Source: an uncultured Opitutia bacterium (GTDB lineage: Bacteria > Verrucomicrobiota > Verrucomicrobiia > Opitutales > Opitutaceae). Taken from it: DNA of 51,237 bases. Shown in pieces: positions 8,441 through 16,562 of the stretch. Made by a program: the position numbers and the translations under genes. Where the stretch lies: positions 1 through 51,237 of the forward strand of contig CAIMAQ010000070.1 of NCBI GenBank assembly GCA_903839035.1, written 5' to 3'. Each line of letters starts with the position of its first letter. Within the stretch, counting starts at the first letter, position 1. The notes beneath the pieces were generated by a model. It was not told where the DNA came from, did no database searches, and was given only the letters and a program-made list of their open reading frames with translations.

Positions 8441-9700
8441 TTATACTCCCGGGACCGCGACCGGGACCGCGAGCTTCCCCGCGGTCTCGTCGCGCTTGAA
8501 ACTGCGGATGGCAAGCCCGAGGGCCAGCAGCGTGAGGAAGGCCGCCTCGAAGAACGCGATGCCCGGCAGGTGGAACTTGCGCTCGGGGGCGATGGCCCAG
8601 CCAAAACTGTACAACGCGATGAATGGACCCGGGATGCTCGCGAGGCTTTGTAGGCCGGCGAAAACCCCCTGCACCGCACCCTGCTCGTCCGCCGGGATGT
8701 GCTTGGTCGTGTAGGACTGCAGGGCCGGTCCGGCGATGCCGGCGAAACAGCCGACGCAGATGACCGCGTAAAGCGCCCAGCCGTGCGAGGCGAGGCCGTA
8801 GCCAATGAAGGCCACAATGGAAATGCACATGCCGACGATGACCGATCGGGTATCGCCCAACTTGGGCACGATTTTCTTGACCAACGTGGCCTGCACCAAG
8901 CCCGTCGCCACGCCCACAAACATGAGGGACAGGCCGATGTGCAGGGGATTCCAGCCGTAGCGCTCCTCGGTATAAAGGGCCCAGGTCGTCTGCAACATCA
9001 CCTGCGCCAGCGTGAGGATGAAATAGCACTCGACCAGCCCCAGCACCGCGGGGAAGCGCCGCATCGCGAGGAAAGCCCCGACCGGGTTTGCGCGCTTCCA
9101 GGAAAACGCGCGGCGGTTCTCGGGTTTGAGCGATTCCGGAAGCATAAAATAACCCCACAGCCAGTTCAGGCCGGAGCAGCCGGCCGCAAACCAGAAGGGC
9201 AGGCGGATATCATATTGTCCCAGCAGGCCGCCAACCACCGGTCCAATGATAAAGCCGATGCCAAAAGCCGCCCCGAGCAGGCCGAAGGACTGAGCCCGCT
9301 TCTCCGGCGGGGTCACATCAGCAATATAGGCGTTCGCCGTGGCGAGGACGCCGGCCGTGGAGCCCGCGATCACCCGGGCGATAAAAAACCACGTCAGCGT
9401 GGGCGCATTGGCCATGATGAGGTAGTCAATGGCCGACCCCGCGGTCGCGATCAGGATGATGGGGCGGCGGCCAAAGCGGTCGGAGAGCGATCCCAGGATC
9501 GGCGAACTGACGAACTGCATGAACGCGTAGATGCCGACGATCCACTTCAGCGTGTTGGCCCCGTCCGTGAAATCCCCGCCCTCGAATTGCACGATGAGCT
9601 TCGGCAGCACGGGAATCAGGAGCCCAAAACCCACAATCGAGAGGACCAGGGTCACAAAGATGAAACTGATGGCGGGCTTCCGGGCTGACAGGTTGCTCAT
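8441..9700 (-). CDS. MFS transporter, TetA-like drug/proton antiporter group
   Basis: The 419-residue protein has twelve predicted membrane segments. The Major Facilitator motif A appears in the loop after segment 2 as GSLSDRFGRRP, and motif C-like glycines lie in segment 5 (GAAFGIGFIIGPVVGGLLG). The layout and the segment-1 sequence (VGFGLLIPVLP) resemble the TCR/TetA(G) subfamily of H+-coupled exporters. Substrate and resistance phenotype cannot be assigned. ATG 9698-9700 is preferred over an upstream ATG because it places the hydrophobic segment at the expected distance. The gene converges on the aldo/keto reductase with only 41 bases between stops. A small membrane-protein gene diverges from its start. 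Confidence 0.88.
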   Translation of the reverse strand: MSNLSARKPAISFIFVTLVLSIVGFGLLIPVLPKLIVQFEGGDFTDGANTLKWIVGIYAFMQFVSSPILGSLSDRFGRRPIILIATAGSAIDYLIMANAPTLTWFFIARVIAGSTAGVLATANAYIADVTPPEKRAQSFGLLGAAFGIGFIIGPVVGGLLGQYDIRLPFWFAAGCSGLNWLWGYFMLPESLKPENRRAFSWKRANPVGAFLAMRRFPAVLGLVECYFILTLAQVMLQTTWALYTEERYGWNPLHIGLSLMFVGVATGLVQATLVKKIVPKLGDTRSVIVGMCISIVAFIGYGLASHGWALYAVICVGCFAGIAGPALQSYTTKHIPADEQGAVQGVFAGLQSLASIPGPFIALYSFGWAIAPERKFHLPGIAFFEAAFLTLLALGLAIRSFKRDETAGKLAVPVAVPGV

Positions 9701-9780
9701 GCCGTCATCTTTGGGGCCGACCGGGGCTTGGCGAGCCTGCAAACACCGGGCCCGCCCGCAACCCGGGCCCTGTCCCCACC

Positions 9781-9912
9781 ATGAGCTTCGACAAAAATGA
9801 CGGCACCCCGATCGTGAATGTCCACAAGCGGACGACCAAGGTGAACATCCGGATGGTCATCATGATCGGGGCCTTCGCCGGCTTCGGCGTCTTCACCTTT
9901 CTGTCCCTTTAA
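9781..9912 (+). CDS. 43-residue single-span membrane protein
   Basis: A short frame opens with MSFDKNDGTPIVNVHKRTTK and continues into one hydrophobic segment (VIMIGAFAGFGVFTFLSL) that ends at the TAA stop at 9910-9912. A polar, basic N-terminus followed by a C-terminal helix is the pattern of bacterial tail-anchored small proteins. It starts 80 bases from the divergent MFS gene. I know of no family, and conservation in relatives would be needed to confirm it. The frame, start and hydrophobic pattern argue against chance. Confidence 0.55.
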   Translation: MSFDKNDGTPIVNVHKRTTKVNIRMVIMIGAFAGFGVFTFLSL

Positions 9913-10043
9913 GCCGGGTCCCGCGACCGCGCTGCGGGTTTCCGGGATAAAAAAACGCCCGTGGTTGAGACCTCGCCGCCTGGCCGGCGTCATTGACTCC
10001 GATGGAACAATTTCCCCGAATTATTCGTCCAAAGGATCCGACC

Positions 10044-10556
10044 ATGAATACTGCCAAACCCTTCTTAACCGCCCTCGCCCTCACCGGCCTCCTGACCGGC
10101 TGTGTCGGCACGGGACCCAACACCCAGCAGGGCGTCGTCGGTGGCGCCGCCCTCGGAGCGCTCGCCGGTGCCATCATCGGCAACAACAGCGGCAACCATA
10201 ACGGTGCCTCCGGGGCGCTCATCGGCGCCGCCGCCGGCGGCCTGCTTGGCGGCACCATCGGCAACAGCCTCGATCACGAGCGCGGCACGCTGTACACCTC
10301 GCAGGCACAGGCCACGACCAACGTCGTCATGGTCCAACCCCCGGCGCCCCCGCCGCCGCAGCGTCAGGTGGTCGTTTATCAACCTGGCCCCGACTTTGTC
10401 TGGATCGACGGTTACTGGGCCTATGACGGCGCCCAATATGTCTGGATCGGGGGCCGCTGGGCGCGTCCGCCGCATCGCCGCTACCACAGCTATTATGCCC
10501 CGCACTGGGAACACCGCGGCGGCAGCTACGTTTACATCCAGGGTTACTGGCATTGA
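10044..10556 (+). CDS. Glycine-zipper lipoprotein with YXWGXW-like repeats (copy 1)
   Basis: The 170-residue protein has a lipoprotein signal with lipobox LTGC (Cys near residue 18). A glycine-zipper region follows (GGAALGALAGAIIG and GALIGAAAGGLLGGTIG) that could form a membrane-inserting hairpin. A Pro-rich linker leads to two aromatic repeats, WIDGYWAYDGAQYVWIGGRW and a final HWEHRGGSYVYIQGYWH, of the YXWGXW type. I chose ATG 10044 because it gives a compact signal peptide. A close paralogue lies at 16563-17087. The glycine-zipper part resembles outer-membrane SlyB/OsmB-like lipoproteins. A structural or envelope-stress role is inference. Confidence 0.85.
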   Translation: MNTAKPFLTALALTGLLTGCVGTGPNTQQGVVGGAALGALAGAIIGNNSGNHNGASGALIGAAAGGLLGGTIGNSLDHERGTLYTSQAQATTNVVMVQPPAPPPPQRQVVVYQPGPDFVWIDGYWAYDGAQYVWIGGRWARPPHRRYHSYYAPHWEHRGGSYVYIQGYWH

Positions 10557-10573
10557 GCCCGACCGGGTATTCG

Positions 10574-10632
10574 TCGGTCGGGCTTTACGCCCGATACGCT
10601 TTCTCCGGATGCCGGGGGTAAACCCCGACCTG
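10574..10632. repeat. REP-like element, GTCGGGCTTTACGCCCGA family (copy 1)
   Basis: The first hairpin reads GGTCGGGCTTTACGCCCGA and a second facing stem ends GGGGGTAAACCCCGACCT. A second copy with the same order lies at 17868-17920. The unit sits 18 bases after the stop of the glycine-zipper lipoprotein gene. The imperfect palindromes and gene-end position match bacterial REP/BIME elements. Confidence 0.85.
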
Positions 10633-10643
10633 CGCTGACGTAT

Positions 10644-10680
10644 TTCAAAAACGAAAAAGCCCCGCCGTGAGGCGGGGCTC
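10644..10680 (-). terminator. Rho-independent terminator of the small secreted protein gene
   Basis: Read on the minus strand, a nine-pair stem AGCCCCGCC / GGCGGGGCT with the loop TCAC is followed by TTTTTCGTTTTTG. It lies 26 bases after the stop of the gene at 10706-10969. On the plus strand there is no U-run after the stem, so it mainly serves the minus-strand transcript. Confidence 0.8.
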
Positions 10681-10705
10681 GCGCGGCCCCGGTTGACCGG
10701 GGATT

Positions 10706-10969
10706 TTATTTCTTCGGCTCGGTGGCTTTCACCATCGCTTCGGCCTCCGAGTCGCTCAGCACCAGCCCGCTGTGATGGGCCTTGGCGTGCTCCTGGAGGA
10801 GCGCGACAACCTCCGACTTGTCGTGGCTCTTCACACTGAAGCTGCAGGGCGACTTGCACTTGGCCGAGTACATCGGCGGCTTGGGTTCATCGGACTTGGC
10901 GGCGACGAGCGTCGTGACGGCGAGGCCGCCGGCCAGCGCGAACAGCGCGACGATCAGGTTTCTCTTCAT
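10706..10969 (-). CDS. Small secreted protein with DUF1059-like domain
   Basis: The 87-residue protein starts MKRNLIVALFALAGGLAVTT with a clear signal peptide ending near VAA. The mature part has the pattern CKSPCSFSVKSHDKSEVVAL then LQEHAKAHHSG, which resembles the small DUF1059 domain (two cysteines followed by a helix with H-A-x-x-x-H). DUF1059 proteins are usually cytoplasmic, so a secreted version is unusual. A purine-rich GGAGAAAT lies just ahead of ATG 10967-10969 and supports this start over a longer frame. Function is unknown. A strong terminator follows. Confidence 0.7.
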   Translation of the reverse strand: MKRNLIVALFALAGGLAVTTLVAAKSDEPKPPMYSAKCKSPCSFSVKSHDKSEVVALLQEHAKAHHSGLVLSDSEAEAMVKATEPKK

Positions 10970-11135
10970 GGTATTTCTCCTTGGGTTGTTTGGTTTTGGG
11001 CAGCGTTGCGGCTGCCCGTTTGACTGCAGGTTGAGGGCCGGTGAGCCGACAGACACTGGACACGCACCGGCCTTTACTGCGGGCCATGTTTCGTGATGCT
11101 GGGGCCGCCGGGGAGTTTACCCGCGTAATTATTCT

Positions 11136-11963
11136 GTGATTATCTGCCTCGTAACCGACATGGAGGGACTCGCCGGCGTCAGCGACTGGGAGCAGTGCTA
11201 CGCGCAGGATGACCACGCGCCGGAGTACAGCCACGGGCTCGCGCAGCTCGCCGCCGACACCAACGCCACCATCGCCGGTTGCTTCGACGCCGGCGCCACC
11301 GAGGTGAGGGTGTGGGATGGACACGGCCGCAACCGCCAGTCGGCCTTCACCCGCGTCCCGCTCGATCCCCGCGCCACTCTGCGGAAGCTGGAACCTGCGG
11401 TGCCCCTCCGGTTCGGCGGCCTGGATGAGGCCGTCGCTGGCGTCGTGATGGTCGGCCAGCATGCGATGGCGGGCACGGTGAACGGATTTTTGGACCACAC
11501 CCAGATTCCCAAGGAGCTCTGCCGCTTCCGGATCAACGGCGACGAACATGGCGAGATGAGCCAGTTCGCGCTGTTCACGGGCGCGTTCGGTGTGCCGCTG
11601 CTGCACGTGTCCGGCGACGAGGCGCTGTGCATCGAGGCGCACCGGCTGTTCCCCTGGGTGGCGACCACCGCCACCAAGCGCGGCACCGGCTGGGCGACAT
11701 GCGAACTTTACCCGGTCGCTGACGTGCGTGCGAATATCCGGCGCGAGGTCGCCGCCGCGATCACGAACCGTGCCGCCGCCCACCCCTGGCGGCTGCCCAT
11801 GCCGGCCGAGGTGTCGGTTGAATTCGCCTACAGCGGACTCGCCGACCCGCTCGCCGCGATCCCGGGTGTCCGGCGTCCTCACGCCCGCACTGTGGCGTGG
11901 AACATCCCCGACGCGCGCTACATCTACAACTGGCCCGCGGCGGACTGGCACCCGGCAAAATAG
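11136..11963 (+). CDS. M55 family D-aminopeptidase (DppA-like)
   Basis: This is a zinc peptidase that releases N-terminal D-amino acids, as Bacillus DppA does for D-Ala peptides. The 275-residue protein starts at GTG 11136. Metal ligands match the family: Asp8 and Glu10 in TDMEG, His63 in WDGHG, His109 in VGQHAM and a Glu in GDEHGE (135-140). His121 in FLDHTQ corresponds to the catalytic histidine. There is no signal peptide, so it acts in the cytoplasm, probably on cell-wall-derived peptides. No peptide transporter gene is adjacent, unlike the dpp operon. The TAG stop is the first three bases of a TAGGGCGGGTCTTCGACCCG repeat arm. Confidence 0.85.
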   Translation: MIICLVTDMEGLAGVSDWEQCYAQDDHAPEYSHGLAQLAADTNATIAGCFDAGATEVRVWDGHGRNRQSAFTRVPLDPRATLRKLEPAVPLRFGGLDEAVAGVVMVGQHAMAGTVNGFLDHTQIPKELCRFRINGDEHGEMSQFALFTGAFGVPLLHVSGDEALCIEAHRLFPWVATTATKRGTGWATCELYPVADVRANIRREVAAAITNRAAAHPWRLPMPAEVSVEFAYSGLADPLAAIPGVRRPHARTVAWNIPDARYIYNWPAADWHPAK

Positions 11964-12080
11964 GGCGGGTCTTCGACCCGTCCTTGCCGAGGTGGGACCA
12001 CTTGGCTCGCCGCTCTAGTGTGGGTTGCGCGCGAGCACGCCACCCACATGGAAACCAGGGCGGGTCGAAGACCCGCCCTA
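11961..12080. repeat. Facing pair of GGGCGGGTCTTCGACCCG hairpins
   Basis: The left arm (11961-11983) starts TAGGGCGGGTCTTCGACCCG, and the right arm (12058-12080) is its inverse with 22 of 23 bases matching. Each arm is itself a small hairpin (GGGTC-TTC-GACCC), and the inner sequence also pairs (TGTGGGT with ACCCACA). The left arm contributes the stop codon of the M55 peptidase, and the right arm ends ten bases from the stop of the GH78-like gene. Confidence 0.85.
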
Positions 12081-12090
12081 CCCCAGCAGC

Positions 12091-14223
12091 TCACCGCCGC
12101 TTCTTCGCCGCCAGCTGGTCGATCAGCACGGCCACATACGACGTGAAGCCGTGGTTGCAGCTCACGGTCTTCTGGAAGAGCTCCCAGAGCGTGCCCGTCG
12201 TCTTCGCCATCGGCAGGTAGCTCTTCATCAGCTCGCGGCGTGCGGCCTCGAACTCGCCGTTTTCGATCAGCAGCTGGAAGCGCATGATTTTCCCGACGAA
12301 GACGTTCGCCGGATGGAGGGTGCCGTAATCGGCCCGCACCAGCCGCTGCCATAGCGCCTTCTCCCGGCGCGGCGACGCGAGCCCCGTGAAAAAGGCGTAG
12401 TACTGGCACACCTCGGTGGCGTCATTGCGTACGACGAGCTGGCCCTGGTGGTCGCGGACCGCATGGTCGAGGAACACGCCGTCGCGCCAGGCCAGCTCGC
12501 GAATCGTCGCATCAATCCGCGCCGCCTGCGCGGCCAGCTTCGGCTCGCGCAACAAGCGCGCGGCCGAGCGCAGCGTCATCGCGTAGAGCATGTTCGTCGG
12601 GAAATTGACCTCCTTGACGAAGTCATTCGCCTTCGACCACTCGACGAAGATCCAGCTTTCCAATTTTTCGAGGAGTCCGCGCTCGTTTTCGAATTTCCGG
12701 AAATAGCCCATCAGTCCCTCCACGCAGCGCCGGATCAGCGGCTGCCACTCGGCGGGCAGCCGGCGGACGCGCCGGGCCTCGTCGAGCTGGATGACCAGGA
12801 ACATCGCCCAGTTCGGGATAAACTGCTTTTGCAGCGCCTCCGCCGGGTAGCACATCGGCACCATGCCCTTTGGCAGGTCGGCGAAGGCGGCCGGCACCAG
12901 GTAGTTTTCCAGGAAGGCCCGCTCGATCTTGTTGTCGCCCGTGAGGTGCCACTCGGCGCGCGCAGTGAACAGGCTGTCGCAGAGCCACCCGGCGCGCTCC
13001 CGCCCCGGACAGTCCATGAAAATATCGAGGGCGTTCTGCCGGAAGCTCGCCAGCGCCGCCCGGCGCACCCGCGCCGCGGCGGGCGTCAGCGAACGGGGCC
13101 CCTCGCGGAGCGCCGTGCCGTTCTGGTAATGGCGCAGGCGAAGGGCCGAGACCTCCACCGTGCCCGACCAGGCGATGACCTGCAGGTGTTGGAACGTGTA
13201 GGGTTCGAACGCCTCGAAATCCACCGTGGCCCCGGGCGCCAGGTCGAACCAGATCACGTTTTCACAGGACGAGCGGTCGAACTTGATCTGGCCGTCCACC
13301 AGGATCTCGTCGAACACGAGCAGCAGGCGCGCGCCCTTCCGGCTGCTGGCACGCACCGCGGGAAAGCCCGTGCAGTCCCGGCCAAAATCCGCGCGCACCC
13401 ACGTGCGCGGCTGCAGCGTGAGAGGTACCCCGGCCTTGAGCCGCGCCGTGCCGGTGGACTGGAACGTCGTGCCGGCGAGCGGCGTGTAAACCGGCCAGTC
13501 CAGCTGCTGGATCGTAAAGCCGGGGGAAGTTTTCGGTACGTCGAAGATGTGCCGCCATTTGTCGGACTTGGCGAACACCGCGGCGCTAAACGGCCGGGCG
13601 CGCCCGGTCACCGCCGCCGCGCGGGGCCGGGCGACGGTCAGGTCCGGATTCGCCACGCCCCGCGCCAGCCAGGTCCGGGCAAAGTTCACCCGGGCCAGCG
13701 GGAGCGGGCGCTTCGGCGCGTAACCCGGCTCGCGCCAGGTGAGCCCCGCAGCGCCAAACCGGTAGGCCTCGGCAAAGGCGCGCTGGTAGCTGAAGCGCTC
13801 GACCTTCTGCACGCGCTCCCGGCGCTGCTCGGCCATGAAGCCGCCGTCGCGCGGGGCGGTCCACGCCACGACTTTCTTCCCCTGCACCACTTCCGCGCAG
13901 CAAAACGCGGGCTCATTCGTCGAGCAGAACGTCGGCACGCCGTATTCCATCACCTCGATGACGAGGCGCAGCAGTCCGGTGGCGTCGGCCGACACCGGCC
14001 ACTCATCCACGCGGGCGTGCCGGTGCGCCGTGCGCGCCGGGCCGCGTCCGATGACCGCGCCATTCGCCCACACGCGGTAGGCCTGGGCCGCGGCGACGCG
14101 CAGCGTGGCGCGGGGGCCGGAGAGTTCCACGCGCGCGTGGAAGCTCACCCAGGTGTTCATCCGGCCGGCCAGTTGGGCGGGCCAGACGGAAATTGCGCGG
14201 GCGAAGGGACGGTGGGATTTCAT
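12091..14223 (-). CDS. Alpha-L-rhamnosidase-like glycoside hydrolase (GH78-related)
   Basis: The 710-residue protein has beta-domains at the N-terminus (to about residue 350) and a six-hairpin barrel after it. The active-site segment DCPGRERAGWLCDS resembles the GH78 motif DCPxRDERxGWxGD, whose acidic residues supply the general acid. Near the C-terminus, WELFQKTVSCNHGFTSYVAV matches the conserved W-E...NHG segment of the family. GH78 enzymes invert the linkage of terminal rhamnose on plant or microbial glycans. No signal peptide is present, so the substrate would be an imported oligosaccharide. ATG 14221-14223 is chosen because the N-terminal beta domain starts there. Related unsaturated-sugar hydrolases share the fold, so specificity is uncertain. 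Confidence 0.78.
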   Translation of the reverse strand: MKSHRPFARAISVWPAQLAGRMNTWVSFHARVELSGPRATLRVAAAQAYRVWANGAVIGRGPARTAHRHARVDEWPVSADATGLLRLVIEVMEYGVPTFCSTNEPAFCCAEVVQGKKVVAWTAPRDGGFMAEQRRERVQKVERFSYQRAFAEAYRFGAAGLTWREPGYAPKRPLPLARVNFARTWLARGVANPDLTVARPRAAAVTGRARPFSAAVFAKSDKWRHIFDVPKTSPGFTIQQLDWPVYTPLAGTTFQSTGTARLKAGVPLTLQPRTWVRADFGRDCTGFPAVRASSRKGARLLLVFDEILVDGQIKFDRSSCENVIWFDLAPGATVDFEAFEPYTFQHLQVIAWSGTVEVSALRLRHYQNGTALREGPRSLTPAAARVRRAALASFRQNALDIFMDCPGRERAGWLCDSLFTARAEWHLTGDNKIERAFLENYLVPAAFADLPKGMVPMCYPAEALQKQFIPNWAMFLVIQLDEARRVRRLPAEWQPLIRRCVEGLMGYFRKFENERGLLEKLESWIFVEWSKANDFVKEVNFPTNMLYAMTLRSAARLLREPKLAAQAARIDATIRELAWRDGVFLDHAVRDHQGQLVVRNDATEVCQYYAFFTGLASPRREKALWQRLVRADYGTLHPANVFVGKIMRFQLLIENGEFEAARRELMKSYLPMAKTTGTLWELFQKTVSCNHGFTSYVAVLIDQLAAKKRR

Positions 14224-14296
14224 GGGGAAAACAGGAAACCGGGCCGCGCGCCGCGAAAATTTCGCGGTCGCGAACGGGCGGCTTCTCCGTCCGGCC

Positions 14297-15331
14297 TCAG
14301 GCATTCACCGGCTTCAGCGGACCGGAGTTCGACGGCAGTTCGGCGACGTACTGGTAGGCCGGCTCGCGGGCCTGGCGCTGCAGGACGGAGATGATGTGGC
14401 GCCAGGTTGCGACCAGGCCGTCGGGTGCGGGCGGCACATCGTAGCGGATGGCCTGATGGAGCTGCTTGAGGTTGTAGCAGGGCACCGCGGCGAACATGTG
14501 GTGCTCCATGTGGTAGTTCATCTGCCAGAACAGAAACGCCGCCACGGGATTCAGGAGCACGGTGCGGCAGCACAGACGGAAATCCGGCACCTTGTCCTGC
14601 AGGCCGATGTGCTGGGTGTTGTTGCAGAGGAAAAACAGCCAGCCGCCATACATCGGCGTGAGCGAGGTCAGCACCGGGATGATCCACAGCCCGTAGTAGA
14701 GCGAAACCGCGGCGATCAGCACGTGGCCGGCGAGCACAACGCGCGCCCAACGGATCGGAAGACGGCGCGTCTGCAGCTGGTCGGGTGGATAACACACGAG
14801 TTCCCACGCGCCGGTGAACCGGCCGCAGGCGAGGCGCAACGTGTAGAGGAACATCCATTTCATCCCGCGCGGGTTGAAGAAGGCCTGCTCGAGGAAATGC
14901 TTCACCATGAGCTTGGTGGGCAGCACCACTTCCTGGTCGTCGGGCGGGTGCAGCGTGTAGCGGTGGTGCCGCTGGTGGCTGGCGGTGAACACGTCCGGAT
15001 GGAGCCAGCCAAGAAACGAGATGAGGCGGAGAAATAATTCGTTGAAGAACTTCGTCTTGAACACCGTGCCGTGCCCGAGCTCGTGCATGGCGTTGGTCAG
15101 GAAGCTCGCCACCGTGCCGTGCGCGAAGACCAGCAGTACCGTAAGGTACCAGGGCGCGTGGTGCCGCCACGACAGGAAGGCCAGCGTGGCCGTGGTCGCG
15201 TAAACCGCGAGGTAGCCGAGCGTATAGACGAACGCCTTGGCGTCGCTCCGCTGGTGCAACCGTTTAAAGACGTCCGTCGGGATCGGCGTGCGGTACCAGT
15301 CAACGACGGGTGGGGTGTGCGGCTCGGCCAT
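14297..15331 (-). CDS. Membrane fatty acid desaturase
   Basis: This is a di-iron acyl desaturase or hydroxylase in the cytoplasmic membrane. The 344-residue protein has the three histidine boxes of the family: HELGH at 83-87, HQRHH at 119-123 and HMEHH at 274-278. Pairs of hydrophobic segments separate the boxes in the normal order. I chose ATG 15329-15331; another in-frame ATG at 15362-15364 would add eleven residues. Neither has a convincing ribosome binding site. The third-box spacing favours a phospholipid or sphingolipid-type desaturase, but regiospecificity cannot be predicted. It is followed in the same direction by the GH78-like gene with 73 bases between them. Confidence 0.88.
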   Translation of the reverse strand: MAEPHTPPVVDWYRTPIPTDVFKRLHQRSDAKAFVYTLGYLAVYATTATLAFLSWRHHAPWYLTVLLVFAHGTVASFLTNAMHELGHGTVFKTKFFNELFLRLISFLGWLHPDVFTASHQRHHRYTLHPPDDQEVVLPTKLMVKHFLEQAFFNPRGMKWMFLYTLRLACGRFTGAWELVCYPPDQLQTRRLPIRWARVVLAGHVLIAAVSLYYGLWIIPVLTSLTPMYGGWLFFLCNNTQHIGLQDKVPDFRLCCRTVLLNPVAAFLFWQMNYHMEHHMFAAVPCYNLKQLHQAIRYDVPPAPDGLVATWRHIISVLQRQAREPAYQYVAELPSNSGPLKPVNA

Positions 15332-15402
15332 ACAGTGTCGGGTATTGGGAACGCCGCCATGCATGGCAAGCCCGTTGCCGCTGAATAAACTCGCCGCCTT
15401 GC

Positions 15403-16083
15403 CTAAGCCTCGGCGTCACGCGCGCGGTGCCGGGCAAGCTCGTCCAGCAGCTCCGGAAAGGCCGCGCGCACGGGTGATTCGGCCAGGTATTCCGCCGCCT
15501 TCGCCTTGGCGCCGCGCGAGCAGAGCCCCGCGTACACGTGAAGCTCGAACTGCAGCCGCAGCCGGGCGTGGACCTGCGTCAGGCCGAGTGCCGCCAGCAG
15601 GAACAACAGCGCCTCCATCGTACAGAATTTCCCCTCCCCCGCCTGGGAGCGGAGCCAGTAGCGGCTCACGCCGGTCATGGGCAGGGCGATCCGCCGGCCC
15701 CACGACTCGACCCCGCGCATCATCTCACCCGCCTGCCGCCACGTGCCGTCGAGCAGCAGCACCTGCAGGTCCGCCGGCGGCGGATGATCCAACGGGAGCG
15801 GTTCGCCGAGCGGGTGCAGGATCCAGAGGGTCTTGCCGGGCTGGAGGATCGTCGCCGGCGCGAGCGGACGCTCGCGCCGGTACAGGTGCACGTGCGCGGT
15901 CGGGATCACCCGTTGAATGAGATGACCCGTGCTGCTCGGCCGCCAGTTTTCCATGTGGTGCATGAGGACATCCACCTTGACCGGGCAGTCCACCGTCTCG
16001 ACGCCGGCGCAGATGCACCACCGGGGCGGCAGCTGGCAGCAGCCGCACCGCAGGCTTTTTTTGAGGACCACGCTTCGTGCCAT
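15403..16083 (-). CDS. DTW-domain tRNA-uridine aminocarboxypropyltransferase
   Basis: This enzyme transfers the 3-amino-3-carboxypropyl group of SAM to a uridine in tRNA (acp3U; TapT/DTWD family). The 226-residue protein shows the namesake motif as DGTW at 112-115, followed by RQAGEMM. Its N-terminal cysteine cluster (CGCCQLPPRWCIC, residues 13-25) is the usual zinc-binding site of the family. GVSRYWLRSQAGEGKFCTME matches the conserved RxxxxxxxxCTxE region. No export signal is present. It is transcribed toward the desaturase with 71 bases between, and diverges from the DUF3892 gene. Confidence 0.88.
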   Translation of the reverse strand: MARSVVLKKSLRCGCCQLPPRWCICAGVETVDCPVKVDVLMHHMENWRPSSTGHLIQRVIPTAHVHLYRRERPLAPATILQPGKTLWILHPLGEPLPLDHPPPADLQVLLLDGTWRQAGEMMRGVESWGRRIALPMTGVSRYWLRSQAGEGKFCTMEALLFLLAALGLTQVHARLRLQFELHVYAGLCSRGAKAKAAEYLAESPVRAAFPELLDELARHRARDAEA

Positions 16084-16218
16084 CGGGCCCCATCCGGCAA
16101 GACAAAGCCCCGCCGGTCAACCCGGAGTTCGCCGGCGCGGAGGTTTAATTCGCTAATGGCGCAATCCGCGAGTACGGTGCGGGCTCCCGCAGAGATAAAT
16201 TTCAACGAAAACACTCCC

Positions 16219-16509
16219 ATGGCCCGCCCTGTTCACCGCCGCACCATCACTTTTGCCCAAAAGGCCTACAGCTACGATCCGCATGAGCGCATCGAGTCCA
16301 TCGGCGGGCTCAACTCCGACAAGAGCCGCTGGAAGCTGTCCCAGCAGGCCGCCATCTCCGCGATCGAGTCGGGCACGGACGAGTTCGTCGTCGTCACCAA
16401 GGAGCGCACCGAGCGCATTGTCGTGGTGACCTACGCGGGCCAGAAATATCTCAAGACGGAGCACGAGGGCAAGGGGCCGGACAGCCTGCTCGCCCTGCCC
16501 TCCAGCTGA
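16219..16509 (+). CDS. DUF3892 domain protein
   Basis: The 96-residue protein has the DUF3892 pattern: a first strand with HERIESIGGLN (near 19-29), the W-x-L-S-x-x-x-A-I-x-x-I-E-x-G helix (KSRWKLSQQAAISAIESG) and a strand pair EFVVVTKERTERIVVVTYAG. The family is small, widespread and of unknown function. ATG 16219 starts the protein; the longer open frame upstream is antisense to the DTW gene. A terminator-like hairpin lies just downstream. Confidence 0.78.
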   Translation: MARPVHRRTITFAQKAYSYDPHERIESIGGLNSDKSRWKLSQQAAISAIESGTDEFVVVTKERTERIVVVTYAGQKYLKTEHEGKGPDSLLALPSS

Positions 16510-16510
16510 C

Positions 16511-16552
16511 AAAAAACGCGGCGGCCCGGGAACAGGAACCGCCGCGTCGTAA
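16511..16552 (-). terminator. Rho-independent terminator for the glycine-zipper/secreted protein operon
   Basis: On the minus strand the stem ACGCGGCGG / CCGCCGCGT is followed by a run of six T residues (TTTTTTG). It lies between convergent stops and directly after the gene at 16563-17087. On the plus strand the hairpin follows the DUF3892 stop but has no T-run. Confidence 0.8.
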
Positions 16553-16562
16553 GGCAGGGAGC

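Noticed and set aside
8441-8475. GGGACCGCGACCGGGACCGC short direct repeat
   Set aside because: It lies inside the C-terminus of the MFS gene, encoding a VPVAVPGV tail, and has no second copy elsewhere.
12448-14394. A 648-codon plus-strand frame over the GH78-like gene
   Set aside because: The minus strand has the GH78 motifs. The plus frame is Arg/Gly/Pro-rich with no recognisable fold.
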